Shown: positions 1-5,427, numbered from the stretch's first letter. The stretch is 5,971 nt of DNA from JBEKIK01 sp050013075 (GCA_050013075.1 JBEKFZ010000163.1:1-5971); one strand, 5' to 3'. Translations and numbers: made by a program. Notes: generated from the sequence alone by a model not told the origin.

Positions 1-113
1 TTGACGGCGGCTCGACCTCAGGCTCGTTGTCGGAGGTTCCCGAGCCGGCCACTTGGGCAATGCTCATGCTGGCCGCCATGGGACTGGGAATTTACTGGCG
101 CCGCCGCCGGTAA
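1..113 (+). CDS. C-terminal end of a PEP-CTERM sorted exported protein (partial)
   Basis: Only the last 36 codons are present, in the frame beginning at base 3 and ending with TAA at 111-113; the start lies left of the window. The tail reads VPEP, then a short hydrophobic segment (roughly WAMLMLAAMGLGIYW), then four arginines and the stop. This is the three-part PEP-CTERM signal: Pro-Glu-Pro motif, membrane span, basic end. In the known family such tails are recognised and cleaved by an exosortase, and the proteins are usually secreted or linked to extracellular polysaccharide. The Gly/Ser/Thr-rich stretch just before VPEP is a typical low-complexity linker. The function of the missing body cannot be told. 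A strong terminator follows 26 bases downstream, so this is the last gene of its transcript. Confidence 0.85.
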   Translation, partial: DGGSTSGSLSEVPEPATWAMLMLAAMGLGIYWRRRR

Positions 114-139
114 AGTGCTGAAACAGTAAAAACGCCTCG

Positions 140-175
140 TTGGGGCGGCAGTTAAACTGCCGCCCCAATTTTTTT
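140..175 (+). terminator. Rho-independent terminator after the PEP-CTERM gene
   Basis: A perfect 13-bp stem (140-152 with 156-168) closes a 3-base loop and is followed directly by seven T (169-175). It lies 26 bases after the stop of the PEP-CTERM gene and in the gap shared with the convergent phosphohexomutase gene, whose stop is at 207. On the minus strand the T-run is displaced (about 9 bases after the stem), so termination in that direction is possible but weaker. Confidence 0.85.
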
Positions 176-186
176 AACTGCCGCCC
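155..186 (+). repeat. Direct repeat of the terminator right arm
   Basis: The 11-base word AACTGCCGCCC from the terminator right arm (155-165) recurs exactly at 176-186, just after the T-run. The second copy has no left arm beside it, so it looks like a partial duplication of the hairpin or a remnant of a palindromic repeat family. Confidence 0.5.
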
Positions 187-206
187 GGATTTATTTGAAG
201 ATTGCA

Positions 207-1607
207 TTATTCTCGAGTCCCTCCCGCGCCCATGTCCGCGACGTACTTTTGCCAAAGCTCCTGGCCCAACTCGGCAATCGTATCGCAAACTCCTTGTACT
301 AGATGGTCCAAAGCCTGCCAATCCAGCGATTCAAAACGGAAGGTCAAGGCCGATTCGGCCGCGGAGCCACGCACGAGAAACCAGCCACCGGGCGTGTCGA
401 TCCGCACCCCGTCGATAACCTGTTGGTGAAAAGAGGACCACTGCTGCCTGATCTTTTCCATGATCCGCGCCTGCGACTCGAGCGGCACGCTAATGCGCAA
501 CTCGGGCGTAATGTACATGGGCGGACATTCCCAGCGCCACTGGGCCAGAGTCTTCTCGTTTTGGGCCAGGAAGGCGATCATCCGGCAGGCGGCGTAAAAG
601 CCGTCGTCGCAGCCTTCCATCTCGCGAAAGAAATAATGCCCGCCCAGCTCCGCCCCGAACAAGGCGTTGGCCGCCGTCATCCGTCTGTGGATAAAAGCAT
701 GACCGCTCCGCTCCACAAGCGGTTCCGCGCCGAGTTGTTTCGCCCGTTCGCCCAGCCGGTCGGAGAATCTCAAATCGCAGACAAACTGTTCGTTGCGCAT
801 GGCCTTGCCAAAAGTATCCATCAAGACCCAGGCCGATTCCTCGCCGGTCAATGCCATGCCCTGATTATCGACCACGGCTATCGAGTCCCCGTCGCCGTCG
901 AATGCCACTCCCAAATGCGCCCGCTCGCGGTAAACGGCGTCGCACAGATCGTGCAACCGTTGCCAGCAGGAACAGTCGGGCGCTTGGCCGCCGAAGGCGG
1001 GATCGGGCGTATCGTTGATGGCCGATATCAGGCATTGGGGAAAAATGGCGTGCAGATACCGCCGCGCCTTGCCCGCCCAACTGCCGTGCATAGGGTCGAT
1101 CACTATGTGCAGTTGCGCCCCCATGGCGTCCACCCAGGTTTCCTGCAGATTGGCCACGTAGTCGAAGGAAATGTCGATGGTTCTGGATTCATTGCGCCGG
1201 CGGACCGGGGTTTTGTCCGCCGGGCTTTCGGCCGCCGTTTGCAAGGCGTAAACGTCGTCGGGCATGGGCACCCGCCCGGCGATCATCCATCTCAGCCCGT
1301 TGATGTTCCCCGGGTCGTGCGAACCCGTCACTATCGCGCATCCGTCCGCTCTTAAACGGTGCCGGGCGTAGTAGATCATGGGCGTGGGAATTTGTCCCAG
1401 GTCCACCACGTCCAATCCGGCCCGGCACAAACCCTCGATAAGCGCACGGAGGAATTCCGGGGTGGAACCGCGCATATCGCCCCCGGTGACGAACTTGGCG
1501 TTCGGCTCCAGTTCCATTCCCAGGGCAAGGCCCCAGCGACGGTATAAATCCGCATTGAGTTCGCCGGCCGCATCGCCGCGGATGCCGCAAGGTTTGTAAA
1601 TGCTCAC
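207..1607 (-). CDS. Phosphohexomutase (phosphomannomutase/phosphoglucomutase superfamily) with divergent active-site loops
   Basis: A 466-residue protein, close to the length of AlgC-type enzymes, which interconvert hexose 1- and 6-phosphates in the cytosol for polysaccharide and nucleotide-sugar synthesis. Landmarks occur in family order: N-terminal YKPCGIRG (4-11), phosphoserine loop TGSHDP (94-99, Ser96; usually TASHNP), metal loop DGDGD (237-241) followed by Ser242 where Arg is usual, RSGHAFI (300-306), sugar-binding GAELGGH (318-324; usually GEMSGH), and phosphate loop RGSAAE (413-418; usually RxSNTEP). I chose the GTG start at 1607 because GAGG lies 6 bases upstream and the protein then begins MSIYKPCGIRG, as family members do. 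An upstream TTG at 1652 adds 15 unlikely residues and has no ribosome binding site. Substrate preference cannot be fixed; the altered loops leave open a different sugar or reduced activity. Confidence 0.9.
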   Translation of the reverse strand: MSIYKPCGIRGDAAGELNADLYRRWGLALGMELEPNAKFVTGGDMRGSTPEFLRALIEGLCRAGLDVVDLGQIPTPMIYYARHRLRADGCAIVTGSHDPGNINGLRWMIAGRVPMPDDVYALQTAAESPADKTPVRRRNESRTIDISFDYVANLQETWVDAMGAQLHIVIDPMHGSWAGKARRYLHAIFPQCLISAINDTPDPAFGGQAPDCSCWQRLHDLCDAVYRERAHLGVAFDGDGDSIAVVDNQGMALTGEESAWVLMDTFGKAMRNEQFVCDLRFSDRLGERAKQLGAEPLVERSGHAFIHRRMTAANALFGAELGGHYFFREMEGCDDGFYAACRMIAFLAQNEKTLAQWRWECPPMYITPELRISVPLESQARIMEKIRQQWSSFHQQVIDGVRIDTPGGWFLVRGSAAESALTFRFESLDWQALDHLVQGVCDTIAELGQELWQKYVADMGAGGTRE

Positions 1608-1613
1608 CGACGA

Positions 1614-1617
1614 CCTC
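1614..1617 (-). promoter_or_regulatory. Ribosome binding site deciding the phosphohexomutase GTG start
   Basis: On the minus strand GAGG sits 6 bases before the GTG at 1607. No comparable purine motif precedes the alternative TTG at 1652. Confidence 0.6.
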
Positions 1618-1830
1618 GCTTTCGCACTGCAAAACCCGGTGTAAAAAAACAAGGAGAAGTCATTGAAATAATAGCAGGAAATCGCTAAAAGTAAAATTTG
1701 GCCATAGAATGCGTAATAAATCCACTAAGTCTTTATTTCCAAAGGTGTTTAGCAGAGGTGCTTGCACAATTTCCTCCCAATCAGGAAAATACCTCTTTTC
1801 CAGAAATCGTCGCCGTTGCATACATTTCAG

Positions 1831-1835
1831 AAGGA
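1831..1835 (+). promoter_or_regulatory. Ribosome binding site of the thymidylate synthase-like gene
   Basis: AAGGA lies 7 bases before the ATG at 1843 and supports that start. Confidence 0.6.
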
Positions 1836-1842
1836 ATAATAC

Positions 1843-2685
1843 ATGAATGGAATTCCGGTTTTAACGGCCCAAGGCGATTGCATCGCCCGGGCATGGGAAA
1901 ACGCCTTGTTGGAACTTATTCGCTCGGGCTGCGACATCAAAACCCAATACGACAAGCCCGACGATCCCCCCAGCAAGGATGCCACGATGATCCTCACCGT
2001 GCTCGATCCATTGGCCGAGCCCATGATCCACCGCGATTTTCCCGGCGGATTCGAGGAACTGGAAGAATACGCCATGGAGGTCTGCGAGGGCATCAAGGAC
2101 CATTGCGTTCGCAATCCCGACGATCCTAACGACACCCGCTGGGAATATACTTATCATCAGCGCCTGTTCCGCTACGAAGTGCCCACAATGGCGCCGATCG
2201 ACCAGATCGAACGCCTGTGCAAAAAACTTGCCGAAACGTCGCATACCCGCCGGGCACAGGCCATCACCTGGAAAGTCTGGGAAGACGGCTCCTGCTACGA
2301 TCCGGCTTGCCTGCAAAGCGTCTGGTGCCGGATCACCGATTCCCGCGACCGTCCGGTCCTGAGTATGAACGTCCGCTTCCGATCCAACGACGCATACAAG
2401 GCGGCCTTTATGAACATGTTTGCCCTGGTGCGCCTGCAATCGAATATCGCCTCGCGCATATCCGAACTGACGGGCAAAGCGGTAACGCTCGGCCGATACT
2501 GCCATATCGCCGACAGTTTCCACATTTACGGCTCGAACCTGGCCGAGTTTAGGGCCCGTTTTTTAGGGGCCATCGCTAAACGCAGCTTTGAGCAGCGGAC
2601 CATGCGCTACGAAGACGTCCGCGATATAATGGACACGGCACGCCCCGCGATCCTGGAAAAAGCCCGAAAAATGACACGTAATTAA
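1843..2685 (+). CDS. Divergent thymidylate synthase-family protein
   Basis: A 280-residue cytosolic protein that I place in the thymidylate synthase (ThyA-fold) family from residue pattern. Arg136-Arg137 precede Cys156 (in ACLQ) by 20 and 19 residues, the same spacing as Arg126/Arg127 to the nucleophile Cys146 of E. coli ThyA. LSMNVRFRSND (173-183) matches the ThyA LSCxLYQRSxD strand, with Arg180, Ser181 and Asp183. Asn191 is 8 residues after Asp183, as Asn177 follows Asp169. HIY (227-229) matches the His207/Tyr209 motif. ThyA methylates dUMP to dTMP with methylene-tetrahydrofolate; the Asn at 191 favours dUMP over dCMP. The PFN loop Pro and Gly are missing, the N-terminal third is unlike E. 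coli ThyA, and the C-terminal tail ends KMTRN rather than in the usual folate-closing hydrophobic residue. It resembles the short archaeal/methanogen-type synthases more than ThyA. The fold seems secure, the exact reaction less so. Single gene with its own terminator. Confidence 0.75.
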   Translation: MNGIPVLTAQGDCIARAWENALLELIRSGCDIKTQYDKPDDPPSKDATMILTVLDPLAEPMIHRDFPGGFEELEEYAMEVCEGIKDHCVRNPDDPNDTRWEYTYHQRLFRYEVPTMAPIDQIERLCKKLAETSHTRRAQAITWKVWEDGSCYDPACLQSVWCRITDSRDRPVLSMNVRFRSNDAYKAAFMNMFALVRLQSNIASRISELTGKAVTLGRYCHIADSFHIYGSNLAEFRARFLGAIAKRSFEQRTMRYEDVRDIMDTARPAILEKARKMTRN

Positions 2686-2709
2686 ACCCTGGGCATTTGA
2701 GTGATAGGG

Positions 2710-2733
2710 GTGGGCAATTCATTGCCCACTTTT
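2710..2733 (+). terminator. Hairpin and T-run after the thymidylate synthase-like gene
   Basis: A perfect 9-bp stem (2710-2718 with 2721-2729) with a 2-base formal loop is followed by TTTT (2730-2733), 24 bases after the stop codon. It is a plausible intrinsic terminator with a short T-run. It is also one member of a pair of inverted hairpins, so it may belong to a repeat family. Confidence 0.55.
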
Positions 2734-2819
2734 AAAATAACTATCGCGAAACCGCAAGCGGTTTTGTGCGGCATTCATCTCTCATCTCTTATCCCTCTAA
2801 ACCGGGCAATGAATTGCCC
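2712..2819. repeat. Pair of palindromic hairpins in inverted orientation (REP-like)
   Basis: The 16-base palindrome at 2712-2727 (GGGCAATTCATTGCCC) and the one at 2804-2819 (GGGCAATGAATTGCCC) are exact reverse complements. Each sits in a 9-bp stem (2710-2729 and 2802-2821). Between them lies a third hairpin, AAACCGC-AA-GCGGTTT (2749-2764). Such paired palindromes in an intergenic gap resemble REP/BIME-type elements. The right hairpin is 28 bases beyond the stop of the convergent terC-like gene and could act in its termination, although no T-run follows on the minus strand. Confidence 0.65.
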
Positions 2820-2849
2820 GGCCCCACTGTCCACTACCTACTGCCCACT

Positions 2850-3830
2850 TCATCTCACACCTCGCCGCTTTTTCACAATCATCGAAACAGTAATTGAAAC
2901 GCCCAACAGTACGGCGATAATCGCCAGTTTGCCCCAGGTAGGCACAAAATAATCGGCCTTGGGCTGGAACCAGTATTCGGCGATCATATTCAGACCCACA
3001 AACCCCAGTATTGCGCTCAGCCCATAATGCAAATACTCGAACATTTCCATCATCCCGGCCAGTAAAAAGTACAACGCCCTAAGGCCCAGAATGGCGAAGA
3101 TATTCGAGGTATAGATGATGAATACGTTTTGGCTGATCCCGAAAATCGCCGGCACGCTGTCCACGGCAAACAGTACGTCGGTGCTTTCCACCACCAGGAG
3201 CACTAAAAACAGCGGCGTAAAGCAGCATCGCCCGCTTTCGCGAACGAAAAAAGCATGGCCGTGTTCCCGATGGTCCCCCTGCGAGACCTTGAAAAATCGC
3301 CGTGCCAAGCGCAAGAGAATATTTTTCCGCGGATCCACTTCGCTTTCCCTTTGCAGGGCCAGTTTGAACGCCGTATACAGCAGAAACGCCCCGAACAAAG
3401 GCAATATCCAATGGAAACTGTCAATCAATTCCTTGCCAATGACCACGAACATAAGACGCAAGACGATCGCCCCCAGAATTCCCCAGAACAATACCCGATA
3501 TTGATATTTCAGCGGTATATTAAAGAAGCGAAAGATCACCGCGAACACGAACACGTTGTCCATCGATAGTGCCCATTCGACAATATATCCGGTGAGAAAC
3601 TCGACGGCCGGCTCATGTCCCGGCTTATACATCGGCCACAACTTGTCCTGCCACCACCAGATGAGAACGTTAAAGACTAACGCCAAGGCGCACCAAAAAG
3701 CCGTCCATCCCGCCGATTCGCGAAGCGATGGAGCACGGTCGCGGCGGTGGAATACCGCGAGATCCAGCGCCAACAGCGCAGCCACCAATGTCCCAAAGGC
3801 AACCCAAGGCCAGAGCATGTTTCCAGGCAA
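2850..3830 (-). CDS. TerC/Alx-family integral membrane protein
   Basis: A 326-residue polytopic inner-membrane protein, the usual length for the TerC/Alx family (E. coli Alx is of similar size). About eight to nine hydrophobic spans are visible, for example 8-26, 43-60, 92-102, 113-131, 141-157, 207-230, 236-259, 267-282 and 301-319. Two acidic membrane motifs mark the family: EWALSMDN (85-92) and ESTDVLFAVDSVP (215-227). A basic cytosolic loop (161-200) joins the halves. Family members are linked to metal homeostasis, especially manganese export, and to tellurite or alkaline-pH responses; transport of a specific ion here is an inference. The TTG start at 3830 is preferred because GGGAGG lies 8 bases upstream, whereas the in-frame ATG at 3818 is 20 bases from it. 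I looked for a yybP-ykoY manganese riboswitch in the roughly 90-base leader and did not recognise one. A good promoter lies upstream. Confidence 0.93.
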   Translation of the reverse strand: MPGNMLWPWVAFGTLVAALLALDLAVFHRRDRAPSLRESAGWTAFWCALALVFNVLIWWWQDKLWPMYKPGHEPAVEFLTGYIVEWALSMDNVFVFAVIFRFFNIPLKYQYRVLFWGILGAIVLRLMFVVIGKELIDSFHWILPLFGAFLLYTAFKLALQRESEVDPRKNILLRLARRFFKVSQGDHREHGHAFFVRESGRCCFTPLFLVLLVVESTDVLFAVDSVPAIFGISQNVFIIYTSNIFAILGLRALYFLLAGMMEMFEYLHYGLSAILGFVGLNMIAEYWFQPKADYFVPTWGKLAIIAVLLGVSITVSMIVKKRRGVR

Positions 3831-3838
3831 ATTTCTTA

Positions 3839-3844
3839 CCTCCC
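3839..3844 (-). promoter_or_regulatory. Ribosome binding site deciding the terC-like TTG start
   Basis: GGGAGG on the minus strand lies 8 bases before TTG (3828-3830) and 20 bases before the next ATG (3816-3818), so the spacing selects the TTG. Confidence 0.7.
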
Positions 3845-3927
3845 ATCTTCCCGATCTGACCGCGTTTTCTCCCGGGTATAATGCCGCACTTGCCGAAAAA
3901 ATCCGCGTTTTCCGTCACTGGCGTCTT

Positions 3928-3956
3928 ATCATAAAGTATGGCCCCGACTGCTGCAA
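3928..3956 (-). promoter_or_regulatory. Sigma70-type promoter for the terC-like gene
   Basis: On the minus strand a -35 box TTGCAG (3951-3956) and a -10 box TATGAT (3928-3933) are separated by exactly 17 bases. Transcription would begin near 3921, giving a leader of about 90 bases before the TTG start. This is the best promoter match in the window. Confidence 0.55.
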
Positions 3957-3981
3957 CGTCTAACAAAACCTTAAATTTAAT

Positions 3982-4001
3982 CCGCCGTGAATACACGGCG
4001 G
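3982..4001. repeat. 8-bp palindrome in the divergent terC-like/LRR spacer
   Basis: CCGCCGTG and CACGGCGG form a perfect 8-bp inverted repeat around AATA. It lies upstream of the predicted promoters of both divergent genes. It could bind a dimeric regulator or isolate the two promoters; no T-run suggests a terminator. Confidence 0.5.
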
Positions 4002-4002
4002 G

Positions 4003-4032
4003 TTGTCGATAAAGGTATAATCGACATATACT
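4003..4032 (+). promoter_or_regulatory. Promoter with an overlapping operator-like inverted repeat for the LRR gene
   Basis: A -35 box TTGTCG (4003-4008) and a -10 box TATACT (4027-4032) are 18 bases apart. Between and overlapping them lies a symmetrical element, TGTCGAT (4004-4010) and ATCGACA (4020-4026), with a 9-base centre. A perfect TATAAT (4016-4021) also lies here but lacks a -35 at the right distance. The predicted start near 4039 leaves only about 11 bases before the ATG, which is a weakness of this assignment. Confidence 0.4.
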
Positions 4033-4049
4033 GTAATAAGAGGCAAAAA

Positions 4050-5120
4050 ATGTTCCACCGTCGGAAGCCCAAATCTTTTCCAAGCATTCCTCTCAGCCCG
4101 AAGGAAGAGGAATTATATTCCGCAGTGCTAAAACCCAAATCGCTGGGATCCAAACTCCGCAGGTATCATTACCGCCTTGGAATCCTGTTGTTATGCGTTT
4201 TAATCCTGGCCGTCGGATTGAACTTATTCTCCGTAAAAATGAAACAAGCCCGCCGGCAGAGCCAATCCGCGGCACTAATCCAGAAATTGGGCGGGCAGGT
4301 CGCCTACGACGACCAGGGCGTGATTCCGCCGGGGGCGTTTCCCGGTTTGCGAAAACTGCTGGGAAACGATTTCTTCGACAATGTAATAAAAGCAATCCTC
4401 CCTCCCACGGCCGCCGACGCCGATCTGGAATGTCTTGAAGCATTGCCTAATCTCGAAACTTTGGATCTCGGCGGAACCGGCGTAAACAATGCCGGTCTGG
4501 CACGGCTGGAAGGATTAACTCGACTGAATTTTCTAAACCTGGATCGAACCAAAATAACCGGCGCCGCCTTGGAACACCTCAAAGATTTATCCAAACTCCA
4601 GGAGTTGTCGCTCAGAGATACCCGCGTCACCGACGCCGGACTGGCATATCTTGAAAAACTGTCCAAACTCCAAGTCCTTGCCCTGGATCAAACCCTTATA
4701 ACCGATGCCGGCCTGACACACTTAAAAAGATTGAAGCAACTGCATACTTTAGGCCTCCATGGTACGCAAATCACCAACGATTGCATCAACTACCTCGCAT
4801 TGTTGCCGTTCATCCAAAAGCTGGATATCTCGAATACCTTAATTACCGATACCGGGCTGAGGCGCCTCAAAGAAATTCCCCATATTCGATCCTTGACCCT
4901 GGGGGGCTTTCTAATTACCGATGATGCTTTGGATTTTCTCAAGGAATTGCCCTATCTCGAATCGCTGACCCTTATTCATACCCTCAACTCCGACGCCGGA
5001 TTGGCGCATCTTGAAAAACTGGCAAATCTTCAGACACTCGATCTCAAAGATACCAAGGTGACCGACGCCGGAATTCAAGAACTTCAGAAGGCATTACCTA
5101 AATTGAAAATTACCCGCTGA
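4050..5120 (+). CDS. Membrane-anchored leucine-rich repeat protein (planctomycete type)
   Basis: A 356-residue protein. The start is the ATG at 4050, preceded by AAGAGG 6 bases upstream; a GTG at 3987 would add 21 residues read through promoter-like sequence. The N-terminal 42 residues are basic and probably cytosolic, followed by one hydrophobic span (about 43-60), so the rest should face outside the cytoplasm. Residues 79-107 carry the GGQVAYD...PPGAFPGLRKLLGNDFF pattern that I associate with planctomycete LRR proteins. A degenerate 24-residue cap (108-131) leads into nine consecutive repeats of exactly 24 residues (132-347) with the pattern LxxLxxLxLxxTxITDAGLxxLxx, then a half repeat. The repeats form a curved solenoid for protein contact. 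No enzyme domain is present; the ligand is unknown. It stands alone, with no co-oriented neighbour in the window. Confidence 0.9.
   Translation: MFHRRKPKSFPSIPLSPKEEELYSAVLKPKSLGSKLRRYHYRLGILLLCVLILAVGLNLFSVKMKQARRQSQSAALIQKLGGQVAYDDQGVIPPGAFPGLRKLLGNDFFDNVIKAILPPTAADADLECLEALPNLETLDLGGTGVNNAGLARLEGLTRLNFLNLDRTKITGAALEHLKDLSKLQELSLRDTRVTDAGLAYLEKLSKLQVLALDQTLITDAGLTHLKRLKQLHTLGLHGTQITNDCINYLALLPFIQKLDISNTLITDTGLRRLKEIPHIRSLTLGGFLITDDALDFLKELPYLESLTLIHTLNSDAGLAHLEKLANLQTLDLKDTKVTDAGIQELQKALPKLKITR
4443..5090 (+). repeat. Nine tandem 72-bp leucine-rich repeat units
   Basis: Nine in-frame 72-base units encode the 24-residue repeats, with no insertions or deletions between them. Unit starts are 4443, 4515, 4587, 4659, 4731, 4803, 4875, 4947 and 5019. 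Units 3, 4, 8 and 9 are the most alike (DAG(L/I) core); units 5 and 7 have drifted most at the ITDAGL position (ITNDCI and ITDDAL). Confidence 0.9.
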
Positions 5121-5160
5121 AGTGTTTTTTTGAAGGATACCCGAACTGCTCATTCAAGAA

Positions 5161-5193
5161 AAAGAAAAAGGGGTGCTGTCGACGCAACCCCTT
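5161..5193 (-). terminator. Terminator of the minus-strand tRNA
   Basis: Read on the minus strand, AAGGGGT (5187-5193 side) pairs with ACCCCTT (5168-5174 side). Two further pairs follow across a one-base bulge around a TGTCGAC-type loop, then TTTTTCTTTTT. It starts 22 bases after the 3' end of the tRNA fragment, so it fits the terminator of the original tRNA gene. For plus-strand transcripts of the LRR gene it has no T-run. Confidence 0.7.
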
Positions 5194-5215
5194 ATGCCAC
5201 AAAATCTTACATAAG

Positions 5216-5257
5216 CGAGGGCGACGGGAGTCGAACCCGCAACCACCGGATCGACAG
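5216..5257 (-). tRNA. 3' half of a tRNA, probably tRNA-Asp(GTC): likely attachment site remnant
   Basis: On the minus strand, tRNA positions 32-73 can be laid out without a gap: anticodon loop CTGTCGA (5251-5257, anticodon GTC), 3' anticodon stem TCCGG (5246-5250), five-base variable loop, T-stem GCGGG/CCCGT around TTCGACT (5224-5240), acceptor strand CGCCCTC (5217-5223) and discriminator G (5216), with no encoded CCA. G73 with anticodon GTC fits tRNA-Asp. The 5' half is missing: bases upstream of the loop (ATGCA) cannot pair with TCCGG, and the needed acceptor strand GAGGGCG is not found on the minus strand between here and the window end. A break at the anticodon loop beside a recombinase is what an integration site leaves behind. 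It is not a functional tRNA on its own. Confidence 0.7.
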
Positions 5258-5261
5258 TGCA

Positions 5262-5295
5262 TGAACACCTGTATAATAGGTGTATCATACCTGCC
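5262..5295. repeat. Overlapping short inverted repeats beside the tRNA break
   Basis: ACACCT and AGGTGT form a 6-bp inverted repeat around a 7-base centre, and AGGTGTATCATACCT just overlapping it is a near palindrome. They lie within 40 bases of the tRNA break, where core or accessory recombinase sites would be expected. Confidence 0.35.
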
Positions 5296-5337
5296 GGATA
5301 TAGGTTTGTGAAAATGCGTTTTGTATCGTAAAATACG

Positions 5338-5388
5338 GGTCGAAACCGCTCTCGGGTACTGTTGCAAGGTACCAGGGCGGTTTCGACC
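5338..5388. repeat. Perfect 12-bp inverted repeat with an inner stem
   Basis: GGTCGAAACCGC (5338-5349) and GCGGTTTCGACC (5377-5388) are perfect inverted copies 27 bases apart. Inside them GGTAC (5355-5359) pairs with GTACC (5369-5373), so a long two-part hairpin or cruciform is possible. No T-run follows on either strand at once, so it is not an obvious terminator. Confidence 0.7.
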
Positions 5389-5398
5389 GTTGGAAAAC

Positions 5399-5427
5399 TT
5401 TTAGGTACTGTTTTAGGTACTGTTTTA
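5399..5427. repeat. Tandem 12-bp repeats resembling integrase arm sites
   Basis: TTTTAGGTACTG occurs at 5399-5410 and 5411-5422, followed by a partial third unit (TTTTA). The 9-base core GGTACTGTT also occurs at 5355-5363, giving three direct copies. Short direct repeats of this kind close to a tRNA attachment site are typical arm-type binding sites of tyrosine integrases; the assignment is by analogy. Confidence 0.55.

Larger units (their letters stand above)
1608..1842. other. Divergent intergenic spacer between the phosphohexomutase and thymidylate synthase-like genes
   Basis: This 235-bp, AT-richer spacer must hold the promoters of both divergent genes. On the minus strand TATTAT (1668-1673) fits a -10 box for the phosphohexomutase gene, but no good -35 lies 17 bases upstream. 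On the plus strand TTGCAC (1762-1767) could be a -35, but the matching -10 is poor. No hairpin, riboswitch or small gene is evident. Confidence 0.5.

Noticed and set aside
303..1355. 350-codon open frame on the plus strand opposite the phosphohexomutase gene
   Set aside because: It is a shadow frame of a gene with clear family motifs; its own protein is His/Arg/Pro-rich and without a domain.
1698..1842. Small gene or early start upstream of the thymidylate synthase-like gene
   Set aside because: The open frame from 1698 is out of frame with the gene and shadows it; the ATG at 1843 has a good ribosome binding site.
3845..3927. yybP-ykoY manganese riboswitch in the terC-like leader
   Set aside because: The leader is only about 90 bases and I do not see the conserved internal-loop sequences; a covariance search would settle it.
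3987..4049. GTG start at 3987 for the LRR protein
   Set aside because: It would translate through the predicted promoter and palindrome and lacks a ribosome binding site, whereas ATG 4050 has AAGAGG at 6 bases.
5216..5260. 3' end of a tmRNA rather than a tRNA
   Set aside because: tmRNA needs A73 and the G3-U70 pair; here the discriminator is G and position 70 is C, while a five-base variable loop and a GTC anticodon loop fit an ordinary tRNA.
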